Positions 1-7,194 of a DNA stretch of 63,680 nt are shown here, one piece after another. A model generated the notes under the pieces. The model searched no databases, was not told the origin of the DNA, and saw nothing but the letters and a program-made list of their open reading frames with translations. Numbering within the stretch: the first letter of the stretch is position 1; every line of letters begins with the position of its first letter. Where the stretch lies: assembly GCA_015233135.1 (NCBI GenBank), contig JADFYH010000014.1, forward strand, positions 1 to 63,680, in the 5' to 3' direction. The position numbers and the translations under genes are program-made. The DNA comes from Deltaproteobacteria bacterium (GTDB taxonomy: Bacteria; UBA10199; JADFYH01).

Positions 1-117
1 CAAAATAATATTTTTAAACAAGAAGCGATTGACTTTAGAAAAGAAGAAGGCAAAGGGAAAAAAATAGAAATCAAGAAACTTCTCGCCTTATCAAAAAAAA
101 CTACCCCCAGTAATTAA
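1..117 (+). CDS. C-terminal end of an unidentified protein (partial)
   Basis: One forward frame stays open from the window edge to a TAA at 115-117, giving about 38 residues that are very rich in Lys and Glu and end in KKTTPSN. A charged tail of this kind is common at protein C-termini, and the frame converges on the L,D-transpeptidase gene, so it is plausibly the end of a gene that starts outside the window. No domain can be recognised in so short a piece, and a chance open frame in this A-rich stretch cannot be excluded. Confidence 0.35.
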   Translation, partial: QNNIFKQEAIDFRKEEGKGKKIEIKKLLALSKKTTPSN

Positions 118-143
118 ATGCATCTTTTGAATATAGAAAAATG

Positions 144-983
144 CTACCACTTGTATTCACTCACCACAGTGGATGAGGAAGAAGAGCTGTGATCGGGGCT
201 GTACAGGTCTTCAATCCTGATTTCTAATTTTTCTTTGCTGGGTTTTTTTAATTTTTCCAGCTTCTCTTCATCAATTTTTGAGATATCAATTTTTGAAAAA
301 ATCAGCTTTTCCAGAATGCTATCCTTCAACTTTTTCAACTTCCCATAATAGTCCGGATAGATTTCAATTTTGTCTTCTTTGACCAACACCGGATCATAAA
401 TAAAGTTAACAGGGACCTCCACGTTCAGGCCCACCACAAAGGTACTGCTTCTATTTTTGCTGTACTTATCCTGCAAGGCTTCATCCGTTTTATCCGAATT
501 ATTGCTTTGGATCATCCAGGCCAGCTCTTTAGCATCTTCATTGTGCATGCGAATACAGCCGTGAGAGGCAGGATGCCCAACGCTACCTGGTTTGTTGGTC
601 CCGTGGATGCGCAAGTCACCATTAATCACCATCTTTACGGGTCCCAGGGGATTTTTAGGCCCTGGAGGAGTGACTTTGGAATTTTTTGCCCAGGCACTAT
701 CAGGCGGATACCAGGTAGGATTCCACTCAATGCGTTTGATGCTGAATTCCCCGGTGGGGGTTTTGTATTGGGCCTGTCCGATGGCAATGGGATATTCCTT
801 ATGCAAACTTCCATCTTTGTACAAATCGAGGCTTAAGCGAGGCAGGTTGACCTCGATTTTTAAATGAGATTCGAGTTTTACCGTAAATGCGCTTTGGGTT
901 TCTTGTGCCTTTGAAAAAGGCTGAAACGCAAGAGAGAGCAGCACCGTAAAGCTGATTAAAAACGATTTGTGGTTGATTTTCAT
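144..983 (-). CDS. L,D-transpeptidase (YkuD domain), secreted
   Basis: Probable periplasmic enzyme that makes 3-3 cross-links in peptidoglycan or attaches proteins to it. From the chosen ATG there is a signal peptide (MKINHK followed by a hydrophobic run to about residue 25). The YkuD core follows: TPTGEF near 75-80, His127 in RIHGT, and the signature SHGCIRMHN at 140-148 with the catalytic Cys143. A charged, Lys-rich region of about 100 residues follows the catalytic domain and is longer than in minimal family members. An in-frame start nine codons upstream exists, but the downstream ATG has AGGGCG about 8 bases before it and begins directly with the signal peptide. The stop is TAG. The family assignment is firm; the exact wall substrate is inferred. 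Confidence 0.9.
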   Translation of the reverse strand: MKINHKSFLISFTVLLSLAFQPFSKAQETQSAFTVKLESHLKIEVNLPRLSLDLYKDGSLHKEYPIAIGQAQYKTPTGEFSIKRIEWNPTWYPPDSAWAKNSKVTPPGPKNPLGPVKMVINGDLRIHGTNKPGSVGHPASHGCIRMHNEDAKELAWMIQSNNSDKTDEALQDKYSKNRSSTFVVGLNVEVPVNFIYDPVLVKEDKIEIYPDYYGKLKKLKDSILEKLIFSKIDISKIDEEKLEKLKKPSKEKLEIRIEDLYSPDHSSSSSSTVVSEYKW

Positions 984-1152
984 AAAGCGCCCTATTTCTC
1001 CAATAACCAATTTAATTGTGGAATACCAGTCACTAAAAACTTCTCCCCAATATTGACCAACGGCAGATTTTGTAAAAAAAGAAGTGAAATTGAATGCCCT
1101 CCTTTAAAAAACCCTTGGCAAATTTAAAGGATCTCGCTACTAGCGTCCCCCT

Positions 1153-2310
1153 ATGAAAATTCATGAATATCAAGGCAAAGAAGTCCTGCGAAAATATGGC
1201 GTTCCCACTCTAGAAGGCCAGGTAGCCTTTACGAAAGAAGAGGCCCTGCAGGTAGTGCAAAAACTGGGCTTTCCCGTCGTGGTAAAGGCTCAAATTCATG
1301 CGGGGGGTCGAGGTAAAGGGGGCGGTGTAAAGCTTGCTAAAAATCTGGAGGAAGCCAAGACCCATATCCAAAACATCCTCGGTATGACTCTCGTGACCCA
1401 CCAAACAGGGCCCGAAGGTAAACTTGTTAAAAAGTTATTCCTCGAAAAAGGCTGTGACATAGGCCGCGAGCTTTATTTAGGGGCGGTGCTTGATCGTGTG
1501 ACTTCCCAGGTCACCTTTATGGCCTCCACCGAAGGGGGAATGGAAATTGAAGAAGTAGCCGCGAAGCATCCTGAAAAAATTCTGAAATTGGCTGTGGATC
1601 CAAGCCAGGGCGTGGATGAAAAAGCTGCCAAAGGCATGGCCGAAAAACTGAGCTTGTCCGGAAAAACCATCGATCAATTTGTGGCCTTTGTGAAGTCTCT
1701 CTATGAGGCCTACATGAAAGGGGATTTTTCTCTTTTGGAAATCAATCCTCTCGTGGTCACCAAACAAGGGGATCTGCTGGCCCTGGATGCCAAGGTGAAT
1801 TTTGACGACAATGCGATGTTCCGCCATCCCGATTATGAAGCCATGCGCGATCTGGATGAAGAAGATCCTGCTGAAATCGAAGCGAAAAAATATGATCTTT
1901 CCTATATCAGTTTAGAGGGAAGCATTGGTTGCATGGTAAACGGAGCAGGCCTGGCGATGGCGACCATGGATATCATCAAAGTCAGTGGCGGCGAACCTGC
2001 GAATTTCCTGGATGTAGGCGGTGGGGCGACCGCAGAAAAAGTAACTGCGGCCTTTAAGATCATCCTCGCTGATCCCGAGGTAAAGGGCATCCTTATTAAT
2101 ATTTTTGGTGGCATCATGAAGTGTGACACGATTGCCGAAGGCGTGGTGACCGCAGCGAGAGAAGTAAACATCCAAGTGCCTGTGGTGGTACGTTTGCAGG
2201 GCACCCATGTCGATTTAGGAAAGAAAATTTTGCAAGAATCTGGACTGCCACTGGTGTCCGAAGATGATTTAACCAAAGCGGCTGCGAAGATAGTGGAGTT
2301 GGCGAAATAA
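1153..2310 (+). CDS. sucC: Succinate-CoA ligase (ADP-forming) subunit beta
   Basis: Beta subunit of succinyl-CoA synthetase, the TCA-cycle step that couples succinyl-CoA cleavage to ATP or GTP formation in the cytoplasm. The 385-residue length is the usual one. The N-terminus [12 protein letters not shown] is typical of the ATP-grasp domain; the glycine-rich [10 protein letters not shown] near residues 53-62 belongs to the nucleotide-binding region, and the C-terminal CoA-ligase domain contains [10 protein letters not shown] and the conserved GGGAT segment. It is followed by sucD after about 120 bases that hold a palindromic repeat, and then ndk, so the three genes probably share a transcript. 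No strong Shine-Dalgarno sequence precedes the ATG. Confidence 0.97.
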   Translation: MKIHEYQGKEVLRKYGVPTLEGQVAFTKEEALQVVQKLGFPVVVKAQIHAGGRGKGGGVKLAKNLEEAKTHIQNILGMTLVTHQTGPEGKLVKKLFLEKGCDIGRELYLGAVLDRVTSQVTFMASTEGGMEIEEVAAKHPEKILKLAVDPSQGVDEKAAKGMAEKLSLSGKTIDQFVAFVKSLYEAYMKGDFSLLEINPLVVTKQGDLLALDAKVNFDDNAMFRHPDYEAMRDLDEEDPAEIEAKKYDLSYISLEGSIGCMVNGAGLAMATMDIIKVSGGEPANFLDVGGGATAEKVTAAFKIILADPEVKGILINIFGGIMKCDTIAEGVVTAAREVNIQVPVVVRLQGTHVDLGKKILQESGLPLVSEDDLTKAAAKIVELAK

Positions 2311-2319
2311 TTTTTTCTT

Positions 2320-2414
2320 CCCCTTGAGCTCAAGGGGAGGACAGGAGGGGTTATGGTCCACTTATACTCAATTGGCCATAACGCCCCCTGACCCCCTCTT
2401 AGCTTAAGAGGGGG
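2320..2414. repeat. Palindromic repeat, family A, between sucC and sucD
   Basis: The intergenic DNA is a composite palindrome. CCCCTTGAGCTCAAGGGG is a perfect small hairpin, GGTTATGG and CCATAAC pair across the middle, and CCCCTCTTAGCTTAAGAGGGG forms an imperfect terminal hairpin. Related copies lie at 3302-3413 and, in opposite orientation, at 41941-42034. The right half here and the left half of the 41941 copy are near-identical reverse complements. It is a dispersed element and not a gene-specific terminator, although the transcript could fold strongly and affect sucC/sucD stoichiometry. Confidence 0.75.
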
Positions 2415-2429
2415 AATTAAGGAATAATT

Positions 2430-3299
2430 ATGTCAGTGTTGGTCAACAAAAACACCAAAGTCATGACCCAAGGGATCACTGGAAAAACGGGTCAATTTCA
2501 TACCCAACAATGTAAAGCCTATGGCACACAAATGGTGGCCGGAGTCACTCCCGGTAAAGGCGGCCAGGCGTTTGAAGGAATTCCTATCTTCAATTCGGTA
2601 GCCGAGGCCAAGTCAAAAACCGGCGCCAATGTTTCGGTGATTTATGTGCCTCCTCCTTATGCCGCGAAGGCCATTTTAGAGGCGGTGGAGGCCGATCTGG
2701 ATTTGGTGGTTTGTATTACCGAAGGCATTCCCGTCAACGACATGATTCAAGTGAAGCGCAGCATGCAAGGGAAACGCACTCGTCTCATCGGACCGAATTG
2801 CCCGGGGATTATTACTCCCGGAGAATGCAAGATTGGAATCATGCCAGGGCACATTCATCGTCCCGGAAAAGTAGCTGTGGTCTCGCGTTCCGGAACCCTT
2901 ACCTACGAGGCGGTGGATCAGGTGACCAAGATGGGCTGGGGACAATCCACCTGCATTGGCATTGGTGGAGACCCGGTCAATGGAACCAATTTTGTGGATT
3001 GCCTTAAATTATTTAATGAAGATCCAGCCACTGAGGCGATGGTGATGATTGGTGAAATTGGAGGCTCTGCCGAAGAAGAAGCGGCGGATTACATCAAACG
3101 ACACGTAAAAAAACCTGTGGCCGGATTTATTGCGGGCATTTCGGCCCCTCCCGGGAAACGCATGGGGCACGCGGGTGCCATCATTGCGGGGGGAAAGGGT
3201 ACTGCAAAAGATAAAATTGCCGCCCTGGAATCCGCCGGAGTAAGAATAGCCAGAACCATTGCGGAAATTGGATTGGCTCTTAAAGAAATATATTCCTAA
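2430..3299 (+). CDS. sucD: Succinate-CoA ligase subunit alpha
   Basis: Alpha subunit of succinyl-CoA synthetase. It binds CoA in its N-terminal Rossmann domain ([17 protein letters not shown], residues 9-25) and carries the phosphorylated histidine in the C-terminal domain, here in the [10 protein letters not shown] segment near residues 245-254. The 289-residue length matches the family. It follows sucC in the usual beta-alpha order, separated by a palindromic repeat. ATG start with GGAAT/AAGGA-like sequence a few bases upstream. Confidence 0.97.
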   Translation: MSVLVNKNTKVMTQGITGKTGQFHTQQCKAYGTQMVAGVTPGKGGQAFEGIPIFNSVAEAKSKTGANVSVIYVPPPYAAKAILEAVEADLDLVVCITEGIPVNDMIQVKRSMQGKRTRLIGPNCPGIITPGECKIGIMPGHIHRPGKVAVVSRSGTLTYEAVDQVTKMGWGQSTCIGIGGDPVNGTNFVDCLKLFNEDPATEAMVMIGEIGGSAEEEAADYIKRHVKKPVAGFIAGISAPPGKRMGHAGAIIAGGKGTAKDKIAALESAGVRIARTIAEIGLALKEIYS

Positions 3300-3301
3300 A
3301 T

Positions 3302-3413
3302 CTCCTCCCCTTAAGGTAAGGGGAGGTTGGGAGGGGTTATGTGTATTGGATTTCATAGAACATAACTCCTCCCGAAATTGTTCGCACAATTTCCCTCTTA
3401 TCTTAAGATGGGG
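3302..3413. repeat. Palindromic repeat, family A, between sucD and ndk
   Basis: A second copy of the family A element. It starts CTCCCCTTAAGGTAAGGGGAG (imperfect hairpin), contains GAGGGGTTATG paired with CATAACTCCTCCC, and ends with a degenerate TCTTAAGATGGGG arm. The left third is almost the reverse complement of the right third of the copy at 41941-42034. It starts 3 bases after the sucD stop. Confidence 0.7.
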
Positions 3414-3433
3414 TAACTGGAAGGTTATTAATT

Positions 3434-3859
3434 ATGTCAAAAGAACAAACCCTCTCCATCATCAAACCGGATGGTGTTGCAAAAAATATCATTGGTGAAT
3501 GTCTGGCCCGCTTTGAAAAAGCGGGTTTAAAAATTGTGGCCAGTAAAATGGTTCGGCTTTCGGCCCACGAAGCCGGGCAATTTTACGCCATTCACAAAGA
3601 TCGCCCTTTCTACAAAGATTTGGTGGCCTACATGACTTCAGGCCCCGTGCTGGTGAGTGTGCTTGAAGGCGAAAATGCCATCCTCAAAAACCGGGAAATC
3701 ATGGGAGCCACTGATCCTCAAAAGGCGGCTGTAGGAACCCTCCGTCGCGATTTCGCGACCTCCATCGAAGCCAACGTGGTGCATGGATCGGACGCGGCTG
3801 AAACAGCCAGGAATGAAATCACTTTTTTCTTTGGGGTCTCGCAGATTTTTTCGAGATAA
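3434..3859 (+). CDS. ndk: Nucleoside-diphosphate kinase
   Basis: Transfers the gamma phosphate of ATP to other NDPs through a phosphohistidine. The whole 141-residue family length is present, starting with the typical SIIKPDG strand (residues 8-14). The active-site His117 sits in VVHGSD and the C-terminal EITFFF strand is intact. Its position directly behind sucCD is a common arrangement that lets the ADP/ATP formed by succinyl-CoA synthetase be exchanged with GDP/GTP. A repeat separates it from sucD and a strong hairpin follows its stop. Confidence 0.97.
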   Translation: MSKEQTLSIIKPDGVAKNIIGECLARFEKAGLKIVASKMVRLSAHEAGQFYAIHKDRPFYKDLVAYMTSGPVLVSVLEGENAILKNREIMGATDPQKAAVGTLRRDFATSIEANVVHGSDAAETARNEITFFFGVSQIFSR

Positions 3860-3877
3860 GAACGATGGTAAGTGACT

Positions 3878-3919
3878 ACCTCACCCCTGCCCTCTCCTAC
3901 TCTAGGAGAGGGAGAGGTA
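3878..3919. terminator. Hairpin after ndk, related to the family B palindrome
   Basis: CTACCTC at one end pairs with GAGGTAG at the other and the interior CCCTCTCCTA pairs with TAGGAGAGGG, giving a long stem directly between the converging ndk and DHH genes. The core resembles the CTCACCCTG/CCCTCTCCC palindrome seen at 8011, 28196 and 51042. It could end transcription from both sides, but it lacks a clear T run, so the terminator role is inferred. Confidence 0.5.
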
Positions 3920-3926
3920 GTACAAT

Positions 3927-4763
3927 TTAAACTTTCAACTCCAACAACCAAGCAATCTCCTGACTCCTAAACCCTGCTGCCCCCGGATGTCCGCCGCCGC
4001 CGTGTTTTTGTGCGAGTTCGCTCACGTCAATCTTGTTGGAACGCAAACTGAAACTCCAGGTGTCGCCTGTGTAATGAAAAATGAGTCCCAGAGGATAATT
4101 TAATTCTTTGTAAATATATTCTCCGAGCTCGCTCGATTCCAAACCCCAGTTGACCGCCAAGGCCTTGTGCCCGTGAAAATTAATCTCAAAGCCCTTTTTG
4201 GCGGCATCCAAAATGCGCACTCGAAGACCTTTCAGGGAGAGGGCTCCGTGTTGAACGAGTTTTTTGAAACCTTCTTCATCCATTTCCTGGATCAAATATT
4301 TCCAGCTTTTTCCCGCGGGGTCGTGAATGTCTTCGTGCTCTCTCAGGGCCACACTCACCTCGCGAGACTGAGGCAGCTGCCAGAGCCATAAATCTTTGTC
4401 TCGAACATATTGAATAATCTTGGGCAGTGCCTGGCTGGGATGCTCCTGCTTAAAGGTGAGCGAAGCACCGGATTCCTCCAGGTCTACTGTACCCCAGCCC
4501 AGCTCTTGTTGAATAGGGACTGCTGTTTTATGATGATCGTACCAGAACACCTCTTTCGCCTTGGTCTTGAGGTCTTTCATGAGAGACGCTGGAAAACTGA
4601 AGTCGACGATAAAAACGGTTTTGCCACTATAGTCTTCGGGAATAGCCTCTCCATGATTCATGGGAAGCATTTTGGCCTCAGGATATTTACGTTTGAGGAT
4701 GGCGGCAGCAGAGGCCCCATCGACACAATTGGCGTGGTAGAAGCAGAGGATGGTGGAATTCAT
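3927..4763 (-). CDS. DHH-family phosphoesterase (NrnB-like)
   Basis: Predicted metal-dependent phosphoesterase of the DHH/DHHA1 superfamily, which contains oligoribonucleases and cyclic-dinucleotide or cAMP hydrolases. Visible motifs in order are HANCVDG near residues 10-16 (the N-terminal metal motif), FIVDFSFP near 51-58, the DHH signature WYDHHKTA near 73-80, and the C-terminal DHHA1 motif GGGGHPGAAGF near residue 256. These cover the catalytic set. The substrate cannot be told from sequence. It lies 4 bases downstream of the MglA-like GTPase gene on the same strand, so the two are probably co-transcribed. Confidence 0.85.
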   Translation of the reverse strand: MNSTILCFYHANCVDGASAAAILKRKYPEAKMLPMNHGEAIPEDYSGKTVFIVDFSFPASLMKDLKTKAKEVFWYDHHKTAVPIQQELGWGTVDLEESGASLTFKQEHPSQALPKIIQYVRDKDLWLWQLPQSREVSVALREHEDIHDPAGKSWKYLIQEMDEEGFKKLVQHGALSLKGLRVRILDAAKKGFEINFHGHKALAVNWGLESSELGEYIYKELNYPLGLIFHYTGDTWSFSLRSNKIDVSELAQKHGGGGHPGAAGFRSQEIAWLLELKV

Positions 4764-4767
4764 GGGT

Positions 4768-5346
4768 TTACTTCGCCTGCGACTTCACTACAATTTTTGC
4801 CAATTCCTTGAAAGCTTCAAAAACGCCCTCACCTTTGGTGGCAATGCTTTCAAGGTCGGGGTTCTGATTGGGGTTAAGCAGATTGCGAAGGGCATCGTAA
4901 TTGGCAACGTTGGCTAAATCGCGCTTGTTGTATTGAAACACGAGGGGAATTTTATCGAGGGATAAATTTTCTTCTGAAAGATTTTTCTTCAGATTTTCCA
5001 AACTTTTCAAATTGGCTTCCATTTGGTCCATTAATGAATCGGCCACAAATAAAATGCCATCCACCCCTTTTAAAATCAGCTTTCGAGAATCGTCGTACAG
5101 CACCTGTCCGGGGACCGTGTAAAGATGAAAGCGGGTTTTGTAGCCATTGACCTCAGAGAGAAAAAGCGGGACAAAATCAAAGAACAAGGTGCGTTCTATA
5201 CCGGTATCAATGTGTAATTTATCCGACTTTTTCCCTTTAGCTTTCTGGTGGATAAACTTGAGGGAGGTCGTTTTTCCAGAAAGACCAGGGCCATAATAGA
5301 CAATTTTAAAGTTAATTTCTTTATCGCTATAGTTAATAAAAGACAT
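4768..5346 (-). CDS. MglA-like small Ras-type GTPase
   Basis: Small GTPase of the MglA family, which sets cell polarity and controls motility in myxobacteria and has relatives with other roles. The G1 loop is GPGLSGKTT (residues 19-27), the G3 region is TVPGQ (77-81) as is typical for MglA rather than DxxG of Ras, and the base-recognition motif is NKRD (140-143). The length of 192 residues fits. No MglB/roadblock gene is seen next to it, so the GAP partner must lie elsewhere or be absent. Neighbours on the same strand are a DHH phosphoesterase downstream and rhomboid-like and SPFH genes upstream. Confidence 0.9.
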   Translation of the reverse strand: MSFINYSDKEINFKIVYYGPGLSGKTTSLKFIHQKAKGKKSDKLHIDTGIERTLFFDFVPLFLSEVNGYKTRFHLYTVPGQVLYDDSRKLILKGVDGILFVADSLMDQMEANLKSLENLKKNLSEENLSLDKIPLVFQYNKRDLANVANYDALRNLLNPNQNPDLESIATKGEGVFEAFKELAKIVVKSQAK

Positions 5347-5415
5347 AGTTCGCGAATTGTATGGGGGGGGTATTCAGAATGTCAATGAGGAAAACAAAAT
5401 GCTTTTCATAATTGC

Positions 5416-6207
5416 CTAATGCTCCCACACATGCTTGAGACAAAACTCTTTGGGTTCACCACATTTTTCACAATCGCACATCCTGAATTCTTGACTCGGA
5501 TCGTCGCTAGTCACACCACATAGGGCACAGCTGCGTTTTTCGTTTTCTACGCTTTTCTGATTTTGTTTAAATTGATGCCTCACCCCTGCACGAAAGCCTT
5601 CACGGGAAAATCCCCGGAGCAGATTAAAGAGATGAGGACCAAAAAAGAGCAAGTAGTTCGCCAGAACTGCTATAGGAATTAATTTCTGCCAGCCCTCAAG
5701 CATTGCCGCCATGGAAAGAATTAAAATAGCATCCACAATAGCCAACCACTTGACGGGCACTGGAAATATAAAAAAAAGCATGAGTTGAAAATCGGGCCAT
5801 AAAGTTGCAAAAGCCAAAAAGAGGGACATGAGAATATAGGTGTTATCAAGTGACACATGGAGGACAAAGGCAACGATAGTAGAACCCACCCAGCCCACAA
5901 GCCAATAAAGCAAGTAGGAAAAAGCCCCCCAATGCGATTCCAAATAGGTGCCCATCACATAAAGCCAGTAGAGCGCGAAAATAAAAAATAAAGGGGAACG
6001 CGAGGGAGGAATCACAAGCCAAGTGATTAAACGCCAATACTGGCCTTGTAAAATCAAGTCTGAATTCAGCACCAGAATACTCTGAAAGCCGGGCTTCATC
6101 ATTTCAAAGAAAAAAACGATGCCTTGAATGCCGATTAAATAATAAGTGAGATTGGCAGGGGCATAGCGACCATATTTGCGTTCAAGTTTGGCGAGAAGTT
6201 TTTGCAT
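5416..6207 (-). CDS. Rhomboid-like multi-pass membrane protein with C-terminal Cys clusters
   Basis: A 263-residue protein with about six hydrophobic segments in the first 200 residues. GQYWRLITW near residue 55 resembles the rhomboid motif that precedes the first loop. However, no GxSx catalytic serine or matching His is visible at the expected places (the corresponding stretch reads DNTYILMS), so it is likely a rhomboid or derlin-type pseudoprotease. The C-terminal 40 residues carry pairs CALC and CDCEKC plus a late Cys and His, which suggests a zinc ribbon exposed on the cytoplasmic side. It is 15 bases from the SPFH gene. Rhomboid superfamily membership is by general pattern and is moderately sure. 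Confidence 0.6.
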   Translation of the reverse strand: MQKLLAKLERKYGRYAPANLTYYLIGIQGIVFFFEMMKPGFQSILVLNSDLILQGQYWRLITWLVIPPSRSPLFFIFALYWLYVMGTYLESHWGAFSYLLYWLVGWVGSTIVAFVLHVSLDNTYILMSLFLAFATLWPDFQLMLFFIFPVPVKWLAIVDAILILSMAAMLEGWQKLIPIAVLANYLLFFGPHLFNLLRGFSREGFRAGVRHQFKQNQKSVENEKRSCALCGVTSDDPSQEFRMCDCEKCGEPKEFCLKHVWEH

Positions 6208-6222
6208 AACACGAGGAAAAAT

Positions 6223-7065
6223 CTACTTTTTCATGTCTGTAATCGCCTTCACCGCTTCCATCAATTCCACCGGCACCGCTAATATTACGGTATTGGAAGC
6301 CGTAGGCCCAAGACCATCAATAGTTTGTAAGGTCCTCAGTTGCATGGCTCCAGGGCTGGTGGCCATTGTGGTTGCTGCTGCGGCAAGGTTGAAGGCGGCT
6401 TCTTTGTCTCCTTCGGCCTTGGTGATGGTGGCGCGCTTTTCACGTTCAGCGCTGGCCTGGCGACTCATCATTTTCTTAAGTTCTTCGGGCATGTCGATGT
6501 CTTGAATCTTGATGTTACTGACTTGCAGGCCCCAGTTGGCGCTTTCTTTTTCGACCATGTCCTCAATTTCTTTTCCAATTTTTTCACGCTCGGCGAGCAG
6601 TTGATCTAAAGTCATTCCACCGATGACATCCCTCAAAGTGGCTTGGGCATATTGGCTCATGGCGAAGGCATAATTTTGAACCTTAGTGATGGCTTCTACA
6701 GGATCCACTACTCTAAAATAGACCACCCCATTGATCGAGACAGGCACGTTATCCTTTGTAATCACCTGTTGTCGGGGGATGTCCATCGTGAGCGTTCGGT
6801 TATCGATGAAGATGGCCTTGTCTAAAACTGGGATCACCAAACGCACGCCGGGGCCTTTTACCCCGGAAAGTTTTCCCAATCTTAGAATGAGAATTTGCTC
6901 CCACTGGTCGACTATCTTGATAGCCACTGCGACAAGCCAGGCAAAGATAAAGGCGAAGAAACCGGTGAGAGTTCCTAAAGCGGGATTCACCACATAAACG
7001 GCGATGGCAAAGGCCTCTCCCAAGGCGAGGAGTAAAAGAAAGAAAAGGAAATTGACGGGTTTCAT
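6223..7065 (-). CDS. SPFH/band 7 (slipin-like) membrane protein
   Basis: Stomatin/prohibitin-type scaffold protein. Two close hydrophobic segments at residues 5-50 anchor the N-terminus. The SPFH domain follows, with LRLGKLSGVKGPG and IDNRTLTMDIPRQQ in the usual place and the KIQDIDMPEEL segment before a charged Ala/Glu-rich helix (SAEREKRATITKAEGDKEAA) typical of slipins. The length of 280 is normal. The family often pairs with NfeD or membrane proteases; here the partner in the operon is the rhomboid-like protein just downstream. Such proteins act in membrane microdomains or protease control; the exact role here is inferred. Confidence 0.88.
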   Translation of the reverse strand: MKPVNFLFFLLLLALGEAFAIAVYVVNPALGTLTGFFAFIFAWLVAVAIKIVDQWEQILILRLGKLSGVKGPGVRLVIPVLDKAIFIDNRTLTMDIPRQQVITKDNVPVSINGVVYFRVVDPVEAITKVQNYAFAMSQYAQATLRDVIGGMTLDQLLAEREKIGKEIEDMVEKESANWGLQVSNIKIQDIDMPEELKKMMSRQASAEREKRATITKAEGDKEAAFNLAAAATTMATSPGAMQLRTLQTIDGLGPTASNTVILAVPVELMEAVKAITDMKK

Positions 7066-7194
7066 AGAGTTAGAGGTGTAAGGCTTAAAGGATAAGTAGT
7101 AAGGGAAAAAACCCTTATACCTTAAACCTTACACCTTAAACCCTCCCAGAAAGGATGTTGACACCCGCGCACTTTACCCTGTTATTAGTGCAAA

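Noticed and set aside
4768-5346. A full gliding-motility locus around the MglA-like gene
   Set aside because: No MglB, Agl/Glt or Frz genes are in the window; the GTPase alone does not show gliding.
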